Below, in pieces: positions 1 through 7,900 of a DNA stretch of 57,096 nt. The stretch's first letter is position 1, and each line of letters opens with the position of its first letter. The DNA is from Candidatus Competibacter sp. (GTDB lineage Bacteria > Pseudomonadota > Gammaproteobacteria > Competibacterales > Competibacteraceae). A model generated the notes under the pieces. It was not told where the DNA came from. It did not search any database and worked only from the letters and a program-made list of their open reading frames with translations. Location of the stretch: assembly GCA_029624815.1 (NCBI GenBank), contig JARSSH010000049.1:12346-69441 (forward strand), read 5' to 3'. A program made the position numbers and the translations under genes.

Positions 1-1
1 T

Positions 2-29
2 TTTCTGAGCTGCCTATTCGGCAGTGAAG
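2..29 (-). CRISPR. First (leader-proximal) repeat of a type I-F CRISPR array
   Basis: Read on the minus strand, these 28 bases have the I-F repeat layout: a short 5' flank, stem CTGCC, loop GAATA, stem GGCAG, and the 8-nt handle CTCAGAAA. The repeat is oriented leftward, so the array continues beyond the left edge of the window and only one spacer base (position 1) is visible. The cas6f gene and an AT-rich leader lie immediately upstream, which makes this the leader-proximal repeat. The first base is C rather than the usual G, a change often tolerated at the leader junction. Number and content of spacers cannot be seen. Confidence 0.88.
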
Positions 30-159
30 TAGACCATGGTCCTGGCAATACTCTAATTGTTAAAGAAAAATCCCACAATCGCCCCGAAAACCCAAATCAT
101 GACTACCTATCTAACTCATTGATTTACATGGTTAGATTTGGCCGTCGAAAAATTAGGGT
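30..159 (-). promoter_or_regulatory. CRISPR leader between cas6f and the array
   Basis: This 130-bp AT-rich stretch separates the cas6f stop codon from the first repeat and holds no convincing ORF. It should carry the array promoter and the signals that direct new spacers to the first repeat. It contains a consensus IHF site (entered separately). I did not assign a specific -35/-10 pair for the array promoter. Confidence 0.7.
112..124 (-). promoter_or_regulatory. Consensus IHF-binding site in the CRISPR leader
   Basis: On the minus strand the sequence reads AATCAATGAGTTA and fits WATCAANNNNTTR at every defined position. It lies about 83-95 bp upstream of the first repeat. IHF bending of the leader is established as necessary for Cas1-Cas2/3 integration in type I-F and I-E systems, so a functional role here is an inference from position and consensus. 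Confidence 0.6.
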
Positions 160-723
160 TCAGAACCACGGAATCGTTGCGGTCGGACTCAGGCCATAGG
201 CACTAAATTTGCCGTTCGTCGGTTGCTCTCGAACAGCCAGATGCTCCACGAACAAGCGAAACTGTTGGCCGGTGCTCTGGCTGGTCAAAACTAGGTAGGG
301 CAGATTTAACCGTTTCGCCTTACCATCTGGAATCACCTGGATGGCTTGCTCGATGGTCACACCTCTTCGGGCGATCAATCGCCGCCGTTGGCGTTCCGGG
401 TTACTCTTGACCTGCACGCGACGCACCACTCGCTGCTTGGCGTGAGCAGGAACCTCGGTAATCTCGCTCACGGCTGCATGATCCCGCATCCCCACCAACC
501 AGTTGGAGAGCATCAGCTTTTCCAGCCCAACCCTGTTACTGTGCAAGCGCAAGCGTTCACCTAAGGATCGGCCATTCTTTCCGACATCCGGGAAACTCAC
601 GCCGATGTTGCGCCCGCCATGCGTGACCAATCCACGGTGCAACTTGCCGAAAAGGACGTTCATCAGGATCGGGGCAGAGAATTCCGGATCGAGCAGGAGC
701 CGGATATCGATATAACGGTCCAT
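160..723 (-). CDS. cas6f: Cas6f (Csy4) crRNA-processing endoribonuclease
   Basis: The 187-aa product has the length of Pseudomonas Csy4 and closely follows its known sequence pattern, including the N-terminal MDRYIDIRL, the arginine-rich helix SNPERQRRRL and the C-terminal STGQQFRLF and IPWF segments. The presumed general base His29 is present (KLHR). Csy4 binds the repeat hairpin, cuts 3' of its stem and remains on the crRNA 3' end as part of the Csy complex. An in-frame TTG two codons upstream overlaps the csy3 stop, but ATG at 723 gives the family N terminus. It is the last gene of the csy operon and sits next to the leader. Confidence 0.95.
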   Translation of the reverse strand: MDRYIDIRLLLDPEFSAPILMNVLFGKLHRGLVTHGGRNIGVSFPDVGKNGRSLGERLRLHSNRVGLEKLMLSNWLVGMRDHAAVSEITEVPAHAKQRVVRRVQVKSNPERQRRRLIARRGVTIEQAIQVIPDGKAKRLNLPYLVLTSQSTGQQFRLFVEHLAVREQPTNGKFSAYGLSPTATIPWF

Positions 724-725
724 GT

Positions 726-1787
726 TCAACCGGCCTCGCCGAAGACCCCACCGCGCACCAGGGTGGCGATGACGAAATGTTGCTGTTCCAGTTCCGGGAT
801 CTGATCCTTGATAATCCAGTTGTGGAGCAAGTTATAGAAGTCCTGTTTGGGCTTTGGTTTTCCGTTTTCATCTTTGCCAGGATTAGGTTGTCGGTAGGCT
901 TTCCCCTGGGTCGTGACCGAACCATAGGGTTCTACGGCGATAGGCCCGAGTTCGTCGGCGCCGTCATACCAAGTATCGATGGTACGCAGAGCATTGCCGA
1001 CCTTCTGCGAGTGGATGCCGGCGATGCCACCCACTGCATAGAGCGTCTTGCTCTTGTCGCCCCGGCCACGATCGAGAATGAGTTCCTGCGAGGGGAACAC
1101 TTCCTGTCCAGCGCCCATGCGGACAAAGGCGGTAATCTCCAGCAGTACATGTTGCTCGCCGGCAAGCCCTCCCGCGATCAGGGTGGCGAGAGCGTCGAGC
1201 GCTGCACCTGCTTTGGCGCGGTGTTCAAAGCTACGCAGCGAGAGCGATAAGGCATCGAAGATCCAGCTCTCTTTCGCAGCACCGCCGACGAGGTGCGCAA
1301 CGTGCACTTCGACCTGTTCGGCGCCGATGCGGTTGCGCCACAAAAAGCGGCCATTGGCAAGATTGAAAGCATAGCGGCGGGCCAACTCGCCAAAACCGTT
1401 GGTCTCGGTGTAACCGTGGACCGTGGCCACCAGTTTATTCCGGTAATCTGCATCGTTGCAGGCCGAAGGCTTGCCGGTGCCGCCCAGCACACGCAGGGTG
1501 AAACTCACTTTCAGCGTATCGGCATCGCTGGGCAGGGCGGCGACATCCACCGTTTGCAGGTTGGGGTTCTCGATAGCGGCATCCAGCTTAGCCGGATCCT
1601 GATCTTTGGTCTTGAGCCGGTTGGAGATGGTGCCGCGCACGGATTTTTCGCGGATCGCGACGGCGGACCAACCGGTACTGTTGCTGCGCATGTCCCAATT
1701 TCCGGCATGGAAAAGCGCGTCGGAAGGGTCCAGCTTGCGTTCAAAAGCAAGGACGGAAGCGGTTTTGAGATCTTCTTTTTTAGCCAT
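726..1787 (-). CDS. csy3: Cas7f (Csy3), crRNA-binding backbone subunit
   Basis: The 353-aa product matches the Csy3 family from its start ([19 protein letters not shown]) through the GNW and RGTISNRLK segments. Six copies normally line the 32-nt guide of a type I-F Csy complex, and their thumbs displace every sixth guide base. The longer open frame to 1898 runs into csy2; ATG at 1787 is preferred because AAGGAATC lies just upstream and the product then begins like the family. The gene follows csy2 after 22 bp and its stop abuts the cas6f start, consistent with one transcript. Confidence 0.94.
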   Translation of the reverse strand: MAKKEDLKTASVLAFERKLDPSDALFHAGNWDMRSNSTGWSAVAIREKSVRGTISNRLKTKDQDPAKLDAAIENPNLQTVDVAALPSDADTLKVSFTLRVLGGTGKPSACNDADYRNKLVATVHGYTETNGFGELARRYAFNLANGRFLWRNRIGAEQVEVHVAHLVGGAAKESWIFDALSLSLRSFEHRAKAGAALDALATLIAGGLAGEQHVLLEITAFVRMGAGQEVFPSQELILDRGRGDKSKTLYAVGGIAGIHSQKVGNALRTIDTWYDGADELGPIAVEPYGSVTTQGKAYRQPNPGKDENGKPKPKQDFYNLLHNWIIKDQIPELEQQHFVIATLVRGGVFGEAG

Positions 1788-1809
1788 GATGAGATTCCTT
1801 TGGTTGGGG

Positions 1810-2814
1810 TCAGGCTGAAAGTGGAGCGGTATCGTCGGTGTCAGCGACGTAATCGTTGCGGCAGCGATAAAGGCCAGACTCGGTGTCAGTCGTGGCATAC
1901 CAGAGCAATTGATTCACATCAGTCAATCGGTGAGGGCTGACCCACTGGCCGATGGAATACAGACTTTCGACGAAGCGGAACCAGGTTTTGCCATCGCGGG
2001 CGTTTTGTACGTGACCCGGAGGGAACAATTCGGACAGAGCGCCGTAACCAACCGGAATGGGAACGATCCAACCATCCCTGGGCTCGGGTTTCCACTCAAC
2101 TCGCTTCGGCGTTGCATCCGATTCGTTCGCTATGGATTCAGGCCGTACCGGTTGCCAGTTGAAGCGTGCAAGATCGAGAAGCGCATCCAGAGCGGTGGCC
2201 GTGGGCGACGCTTCACGCAGGCGTGTGAGCCGATCGCGTAGCAGATCGTCCCTGCTGACCAAGGCAAAACCAGGTAGCCAGCGGCGGCGGAGATAACGGA
2301 AGCTGCGGCGCATATCCTCAGTCTCCCCACCTAGCAAAATAATCTCGGGGCGAGAACGCCAGTCTCGACCGGGGAGCACGCTGCCGCCCGCGACCCGCAT
2401 GCAGGACAATTCCTCCAAGGTCGCTTTCACGATAGCGGCTTGCGCTTCGCGATCCAGCCTAACAAAACCGCCGCTTACGCCGAACGCCAAGGTGATCTCC
2501 ATGTGCATGCGGCCCTCTTCGACGATAGCGACGGTACTGCCGTCTTTATCGATGGGGTTGCGCGTCAGGCAAAATGTCTTGACGTAGCTACCTGAGGTAA
2601 CTTGTTCTTCGAAGTCATGGCAGATCACGCCGATACTGTCCAAAGCCAGCGGGAAATCATGGCGCTCCAACCGACGCGCAAGCGCCCACATCAACCCGAG
2701 GAATGCCGTCATTGCCGGGAAACCATGCGTCAGCGGGCTGGAGATGGCGTTGGCGTTCTGTACGCGAAGGTGTGGTAACACCAGTAACCCATCGCTGTGG
2801 GGCAAGGTGCTCAT
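1810..2814 (-). CDS. csy2: Cas5f (Csy2), crRNA 5'-handle subunit
   Basis: The 334-aa product begins [19 protein letters not shown], the typical Csy2 opening, and continues with a [21 protein letters not shown]-like stretch seen in the family. Csy2 pairs with Csy1 at the foot of the Csy complex and holds the 8-nt 5' handle of the crRNA. The open frame extends to 2889, but the ATG at 2814 overlaps the csy1 stop by four bases, the usual translational-coupling arrangement, and gives the family N terminus. No frameshift or missing region is apparent. Confidence 0.93.
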   Translation of the reverse strand: MSTLPHSDGLLVLPHLRVQNANAISSPLTHGFPAMTAFLGLMWALARRLERHDFPLALDSIGVICHDFEEQVTSGSYVKTFCLTRNPIDKDGSTVAIVEEGRMHMEITLAFGVSGGFVRLDREAQAAIVKATLEELSCMRVAGGSVLPGRDWRSRPEIILLGGETEDMRRSFRYLRRRWLPGFALVSRDDLLRDRLTRLREASPTATALDALLDLARFNWQPVRPESIANESDATPKRVEWKPEPRDGWIVPIPVGYGALSELFPPGHVQNARDGKTWFRFVESLYSIGQWVSPHRLTDVNQLLWYATTDTESGLYRCRNDYVADTDDTAPLSA

Positions 2815-4178
2815 TGCTTGGCTCCCCGCGTGGCAATGTAAGTCGGTGCTTCCGCTGCAACCCGCTGATGGTGTAGCACGCCCGCCCACTCGGTATGCAA
2901 CAGGAGTTCATCGCGCCATTGACGGCCTTCGATATCGCCGAGCGGCAATGTTTGACCAAGTGCGTGGTTCAACCAATTACCGAAGCGCCGGCCAATACCC
3001 ATCGGCCAATCCATCCATTGCCAATGACTACAGAATTCCGCATCAGCGGCATCCTCGGACTCGGCCCGGCGTGGATCGAGCCAGAGTTTTTCATCGTCCG
3101 CGAGCCGGCAATTAAGGTTTCGCGTCCATCCCGCAGACAGGGTGGCCTGCCGAGAATGGGCAAAATCGACCAATTCATCGATCAAGCGATCGATTAAAGC
3201 AGTGCGCCGGTCACGGGTGTCCTTGTTGGGTGGTGGATCGCTCAGCAGAAAATCGCGCAGTATCTTGGCTGTTTGCCGGACTTCCGCGATGCGACCAAAG
3301 AATGGGAAGACCGAATCGACGAATAAAGGGGCTTTGACAGGTTGGGTTTTCCAGTTGGGTGGACTGGAGGCTAACAGGTAGTTGTTGCCCCCTCGTTCGC
3401 TGTTTAGCTGACTAATGTTCTGCGGCTTGGTGCCGCCAAACTTTTGTACCGCCAAACTGGGATATTCGTGGTAGCCGGTTTCATGATCGCGATGTTCACG
3501 CCGCGCCTGCCGGGCGAGTTTGCCAGCTTCGCCAAAGCGATCTTCATTGATCGTTTGAAACACGGTATGCGCTAACGTGCTGGAATAAAGCGGGGCCAGT
3601 AGATGGTAGGCGGTATCGTCGGCCGGATCTTCGTCAGCTAGCCAGTAGATCTGTTTGGCGAGTGTGTGGGAACCAGGTTTGGCGCTACGTGGGGTGGTAA
3701 TGCCACGAAAGGCATCGGCCCAATTCTGGGCTTGCTCGGCGTCATCGCTCAGTGCAGCCAGCAAGTCCAGGTCGCACTCCTGTAGCCAGTCGAGCAGCGA
3801 TCGTCCGCTGACCTCCAGCTTCAGCAGCTTATAGACGTCCAAGGCTGCGGCGTTGCCGACGACATCACTGCTGAATGCGTCACCGAGCGCATGGCTGCCA
3901 ACTTCATCGCGAGGCTTCAACTCGCTTGGCACACAGAACAGATTGGTGCCGCGTGCATCGGGGTGGATGGGTTTAAGCGTATGGGTGACAACCTGAATCC
4001 ACGCAACACGCTTTGCCGCTTCAGCCAGCCAGGCTTCGCGTGCAAACTGAGCGATCAGTTCATCTCGCTTTGGGTCGTCGGGCTGCAGCTTGTCGAGCTT
4101 GCCATTGAGCCGATCCGTGAGGAAGGTCTCAATGGCATTGCGGAAAGCTGCCCGGCGTTCGTTAGAAATACCAGTCAT
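2811..4178 (-). CDS. csy1: Cas8f (Csy1), large subunit and PAM reader
   Basis: The 455-aa product is assigned as Csy1 from its position before csy2, its length, and family-like segments such as the N-terminal RNAIETFLTDRLNGKL and the central KFGGTKPQNISQLNSERGG. In I-F complexes this subunit recognises the CC PAM and, with Csy2, caps the 5' end of the crRNA. It is the first gene of the csy1-csy2-csy3-cas6f operon. Its ATG is preceded by only a weak GAGAGA, and a short upstream frame with a far stronger Shine-Dalgarno overlaps its start (see 4162-4278). The operon promoter is probably at 4385-4413. Confidence 0.93.
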   Translation of the reverse strand: MTGISNERRAAFRNAIETFLTDRLNGKLDKLQPDDPKRDELIAQFAREAWLAEAAKRVAWIQVVTHTLKPIHPDARGTNLFCVPSELKPRDEVGSHALGDAFSSDVVGNAAALDVYKLLKLEVSGRSLLDWLQECDLDLLAALSDDAEQAQNWADAFRGITTPRSAKPGSHTLAKQIYWLADEDPADDTAYHLLAPLYSSTLAHTVFQTINEDRFGEAGKLARQARREHRDHETGYHEYPSLAVQKFGGTKPQNISQLNSERGGNNYLLASSPPNWKTQPVKAPLFVDSVFPFFGRIAEVRQTAKILRDFLLSDPPPNKDTRDRRTALIDRLIDELVDFAHSRQATLSAGWTRNLNCRLADDEKLWLDPRRAESEDAADAEFCSHWQWMDWPMGIGRRFGNWLNHALGQTLPLGDIEGRQWRDELLLHTEWAGVLHHQRVAAEAPTYIATRGAKQ

Positions 4179-4278
4179 GGGATTCTCTCGTGATTACGAA
4201 AAACGTAGAATCCCCAGAGCGGTGCTCCGGGATGTGGAAATATCTCGCGTCAGACTCTTCTGACCAGGTGGTAGTCAT
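4162..4278 (-). CDS. Possible 38-codon upstream ORF overlapping the csy1 start
   Basis: An ATG at 4278 opens 38 codons ending at 4162, out of frame with csy1 and running past its ATG by 14 bases. A strong AAGGAGG lies at 4291-4297, 12 nt upstream of the ATG. The same Shine-Dalgarno is ideally spaced for a GTG followed directly by TGA. The peptide (start MTTTWSEESD) matches nothing I recognise. It may be a leader peptide that couples translation to csy1, or the strong site may simply reflect a mis-chosen start. Treat it as a candidate regulatory frame, not as an established gene. Confidence 0.25.
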   Translation of the reverse strand: MTTTWSEESDARYFHIPEHRSGDSTFFVITRESHDWYF

Positions 4279-4350
4279 TCACACCTGTATCCTCCTTCCT
4301 GCAACATTTCCTGTAGGTGGAGCCACTTGACTTGGCTTTCGTACCGCGCG

Positions 4351-4378
4351 CCCCATCAAGACGGCCATCTTGGTGGGG
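4351..4378 (-). other. Stem-loop at the 5' end of the predicted csy mRNA
   Basis: CCCCATCAAGA and TCTTGGTGGGG form an 11-bp stem with one G-T pair around a 6-base loop. Read on the minus strand it begins about where transcription from the TATAAT at 4390-4385 should start, so the csy mRNA would open with this hairpin. No T-run follows on either strand, so it does not look like an intrinsic terminator. A stabilising or regulatory 5' hairpin in a roughly 200-nt untranslated leader is the simplest reading. Confidence 0.55.
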
Positions 4379-4384
4379 CATCAA

Positions 4385-4413
4385 ATTATAGATCCCTAGT
4401 CACTGTTAGGTGA
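4385..4413 (-). promoter_or_regulatory. Predicted sigma-70 promoter of the csy1-csy2-csy3-cas6f operon
   Basis: On the minus strand a perfect -10 TATAAT lies at 4390-4385. With a 17-bp spacer the -35 is TCACCT (4413-4408), a poor match to TTGACA. Transcription would start near 4378, about 200 nt before csy1. The CreR-like protospacer (4397-4422) and its PAM (4395-4396) cover the spacer and -35 of this promoter, so a bound Csy complex would be expected to block RNA polymerase. Confidence 0.6.
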
Positions 4414-4422
4414 GCTAGTAAC
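4395..4422 (+). promoter_or_regulatory. Partial protospacer with CC PAM for the CreR-like guide
   Basis: CC at 4395-4396 is followed by a 26-base site that matches the guide at 4497-4522 at 19 positions. Guide positions 1-5, 7, 8, 10, 11, 13-17, 19, 21, 22, 25 and 26 agree; 6, 9, 12, 18, 20, 23 and 24 differ. Every sixth position (6, 12, 18, 24), which Cas7f flips out of the duplex, is mismatched, so 19 of the 22 positions able to pair would do so. The similarity ends at the guide boundaries. The site lies over the csy promoter. Confidence 0.8.
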
Positions 4423-4470
4423 AAGAAGATAATGAAGTACTGGAGAGGCTACGCTTTCTGATAAACTTTT

Positions 4471-4544
4471 GCAACTGCTGAAAAGCAGCTCAGAAATAGT
4501 CTCTATTTGGTGATCAAGCCACGTTAACTGCCGAACAGGCAGCC
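4471..4544 (+). ncRNA. CreR/CreA-like degenerate mini-CRISPR (crRNA-like regulatory RNA)
   Basis: Two degenerate I-F repeats flank one 26-nt guide. Repeat 1 (4471-4496) has stem CTGCT/AGCAG around a GAAA loop and the exact array handle CTCAGAAA (4489-4496). Guide: 4497-4522. Repeat 2 (from 4523) begins GTTAACTGCC, has the complete stem CTGCC/GGCAG around GAACA (4528-4542), and diverges right after the expected Cas6f cut at 4542. Processing would give 8-nt handle, 26-nt guide and 20-nt 3' hairpin, 54 nt in all. Compared with the array repeat at 2-29, repeat 2 agrees at 18 of its first 21 positions. A possible -10 GATAAA lies at 4460-4465, with no good -35. The guide fits the csy promoter. Published relatives are the Cas-regulating (CreR) and CRISPR toxin-antitoxin (CreA) RNAs. 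Confidence 0.82.
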
Positions 4545-4553
4545 ATTGCCTCC

Positions 4554-4844
4554 ATGAAATCTTCTCTCGTCCTTTCCTCCTACAGCGCGGGCATTCGCGA
4601 TCTGATATCGCGCCATCATGTTGTAAACCCTAGGGTATTCGGTTCCGTCCTGCACGGTACCGACGAGGAGGGCAGCGATCTCGACCTATTGGTCGATCCG
4701 CTTCCAGGCACGACCTTGTTCGATCTTGGCGGTTTGCAGGTCGCGCTTGAGGACTTGCTCGGGGTTCCGGTGGATGTGGTCACGCCGGGCGATCTGCCCG
4801 CGCGGATTCGTGCGCGGGTCGTGGCGGAAGCCCGGCCCTTGTGA
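4554..4844 (+). CDS. Small MNT-type nucleotidyltransferase inside the cas locus
   Basis: The 96-aa product carries the minimal nucleotidyltransferase signature GSVLHGTDEEGSDLDLLVD (about residues 29-47): the GS pair and the first two metal-binding aspartates (SDLDL); VDVV near residue 74 would supply the third acidic position. Such domains usually act with a HepT partner (MntA antitoxin AMPylating HepT), but no HepT-like frame follows; only 82 bp separate it from the cas2-3 stop. It is the only gene in the locus on the plus strand. Its ATG lies 12 bases after the Cas6f hairpin of the mini-CRISPR, with no clear Shine-Dalgarno, so it may share that RNA's transcript. Whether it is an antitoxin relic, a toxin guarded by the locus, or a regulator is unknown. 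Confidence 0.8.
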   Translation: MKSSLVLSSYSAGIRDLISRHHVVNPRVFGSVLHGTDEEGSDLDLLVDPLPGTTLFDLGGLQVALEDLLGVPVDVVTPGDLPARIRARVVAEARPL

Positions 4845-4926
4845 GTCGGCCGCAACGGAACAATCTGCTGCCGACCAACCAAACACCGGATGCCGGCTGA
4901 GCAGCGTTGCGTGAGGGCAGGATTCA

Positions 4927-7900
4927 TCAGCGTTTCCGCGTAAAACCCAAGGCGGGATGAAAACGCCAGCCCTGAGCGTTTTCGGGCAGGGTCACGGTGC
5001 CGTAGCGCATGGCGCATTCATCCAGCGAGCGGTCGAATTCCGTCGCCAGCGCGGCGAGTTCTTCCATGTAGTCGCTGCCGCCCCACGGCTCGATGCGAAT
5101 TCCGCTCACTTGCTCGTCGGGAATGCGATGGTTCAGGTTTTCCTCGACTTCGACGTAGAGCTTCCGATAGCGCTCCTTGCTGGGGGCGATACGGTGCAGG
5201 ACATAGTCTTCGCCTTCCTCGTCGGGCAGCAGAACCAGTTCCACCCGCGGGATCGGATCGAAACGAAAGGGTTGCTGCTGCGGCAAGACGCCCGTAAGCG
5301 AGACTCCAGGCCGCAGCCAGTGGGTCGTGGCATTGAGGGGCGGCGCCGGGAGCGCGCCCTTGCGCCGCTGATAGGCACTCAGCTCGGCTTCGCCGGACTG
5401 CGGCAGCATCTGGTACTGGATGCGCGCATGCTCAAGATCGACCAGCCGCTGCGTTGGCCGCAAGGTGTCATTCGGTCTGGGCAGGATGCGAGGCCGGGCG
5501 TCGATCACCGTGCGTTCGTCTTCCTCTAAAAGATCCGCGAGCCGATAGGCTTGTAGGCGGAAACGGACATCGGCGGTCTCGAAACCTGGCTTGCAATAGG
5601 CAGGTTCATTTGGGTGCTCGAAGTGGCGCAGGTTGCCATCGAGCACCATCAGATTGGGCTTCTCCACCGTGCCAAGACGATGGCGGCGAATGCGGCCCGC
5701 TAACTGGATGAGCGAGCGCATGGAAGACGGTTCGACCACAGCCCAATCGTAGTCGTGGTCGCGACCCACCTCAGTAACCGGACTGCCAAGCACAATGAAG
5801 ATCTGGTCAGGTTCAGGCGCTGTGGCCAGCCTGCCACGGATTTCCGGCAGTGCGAACACGGCATCGGGCTGGCGCCGGTTCAAGGCCGCATCGAGACGCC
5901 GTTCGATAGCGGAGCGGGTCAGCAGCGGGAACTGCGAATGGTAGACGCACAGGTGGATGCGCACGCCGGGCGGTGCGCCCAGGGTGTACAGGGCCAGCGC
6001 GACGTCGATGAGCGGATCGATGTTGGCCATGCGCAGGAGACCAAAGCTCACCCGCTTGCCGGATTGCGGATCGATCGCATGATGGTCGGCGTGCAGGCGC
6101 AGGGCGGCTGCGAACATCGTGGTGGCCAAGCACGGCCGTAGATCGTCGTAAGGTTTGCCATCCAAGGCGAGCGGCGCCAATTCGGCGCGACGGCGAACCA
6201 CTTCCCCAGCCAGTCGCGCATGGCGGCGCTGGGCAAATTCAAGTTGCCGAATCGCGAACACCTCTCCATCTCGGCAATCTTGCGTGACTTGGTCGAATTC
6301 ATCGACCCACATACAGCAAACTTCGGGCGCTTGACCGGGGTGCTCACCCCGATTGCGCTGGAACCAGCGCCGCCCGTCCAGATAGGCCGCGAACAGTCCT
6401 TGCACCAAAGCGGGTGGCAAGGTGGCCGAAGACAACAGTACCCGGCTGCCCAGCAATCCCGCCCAGTGCACCAGGCGGGCGAGTGCGGGTAGATCGTCGA
6501 TATCGAAATCATCCGGTTCGTCGAGCACCAGATCGCTGCTCATCAGACGCAGCATCGGCGCGATCTGCCGGCCGCCACGCTGGCTTTCGGTGGCGGGCAC
6601 GAGGTGATCGATGGTGCAGACCAACAACGGCGCCGCCAGCAAGGCATGGATGGCGGGCTCGTGGGACAGGCGCTGTAGCAGAGGGTGATCGCGGTTGCCT
6701 TCGAATTCCACGCCGCCATCCTCGGCAAGTAGCGCTTGGGTGGATTCCGAGCCGCTGTTTTCGGCGAGTTGGGCGTAGTGTTCGAATAGCTCGCGGCTGG
6801 CGGCCCCGCCGACCCGGATCGCGAGCGCGGTGTCGGACAACTGCAAGAGATCACGAAAGGCGCGGCCCGTTTGTAGCGTCAAGGTACGCAATCCAAGGGC
6901 GAAAGCGCATCGCATCCCCAAGGCCGGGTCGGCCAGCGCATTCATGATGCGCGCATTAGCCAGAGTCTTGCCGCAGCCGGTGGAGGCCATGTTGACGATG
7001 AAAGCGCCGTGCTTTCGAGCCGTTTCCCGTAGCGAGGCTGCCACATCGGCAGCCTTGTCTTGCCAGGCAAAGCGCGTGTTGCCGCTACGCTTGCGCAGAC
7101 CACGATGATTGACCAGCCGGGGCAGATAACGCTCGAAACCAGGCAGGGCGTGGCTGACGACTCCCGCATGACGGGCAACACCCAGCAGGTGCTCGTCCAA
7201 TGTCTGATTGAGTTCGCCGGTTTTACGGTTGGTATTGGCGAACAGGGGATAGGTGGGGTTGAGGTCGGTGCGCTGGCTCCGTTCAGTCTGACTGGAGTAA
7301 TGATGATCGGCCAGCATCAGGCCGAGGCGGCTCAGGTGCATGATGTAGGGATCGTCCAGCCCGTGGAGATGATCATCCTTGCTTTCGAGGTCTTGCAGCC
7401 GTTTGGCCGCCCGTGCCGCGCGCTTGCGCCAGGCATCGGTGATGACCGGTAAACCCTGCGGAAACTGCCAATAGGGTTCGATGGCTTTGCGATCGTTTGT
7501 GTCAGTGAGTTCGTTCCAGTTCGCGTCGATCTTGTTCAGCAAGCCGTCGAGTTTCACTGAATGCAGGTTTCTTACCCTAGCGCCTAACCGGAGCCACTGT
7601 CCTTTGCCGTCTTCCGCAGGCATTACCGGCAACCGATGATGAGTCAGCACCAGCCAGCCGACCGCTTTGGCGAGTGGCGGCATGTGTGCAAAAGGCTTGT
7701 TGCCACGCGCGGCGAGGTCGATCCCATCGCGCAGCAATCGCTGGGTCCAGCTTGCGTCGTCTTCGGCTGTCGGGTCGATGAGACGGGCCAGCCATTGCGC
7801 GTCGTTGCTTTCGCCGATGAAGGACTGGAACAGTCGCAGCGATACCCATTCATGGCGATACAGGTTGCGATCCATGGGGCCACGAATCGTCAGGCGCATC

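Noticed and set aside
4351-4378. Hairpin upstream of csy1 as an intrinsic terminator
   Set aside because: Neither strand has a T-run after the stem; it starts where the csy transcript should begin, so a 5' leader hairpin fits better.
4845-4926. HepT-like partner after the nucleotidyltransferase
   Set aside because: Only 82 bp remain before the cas2-3 stop and no frame there could encode a HEPN protein.
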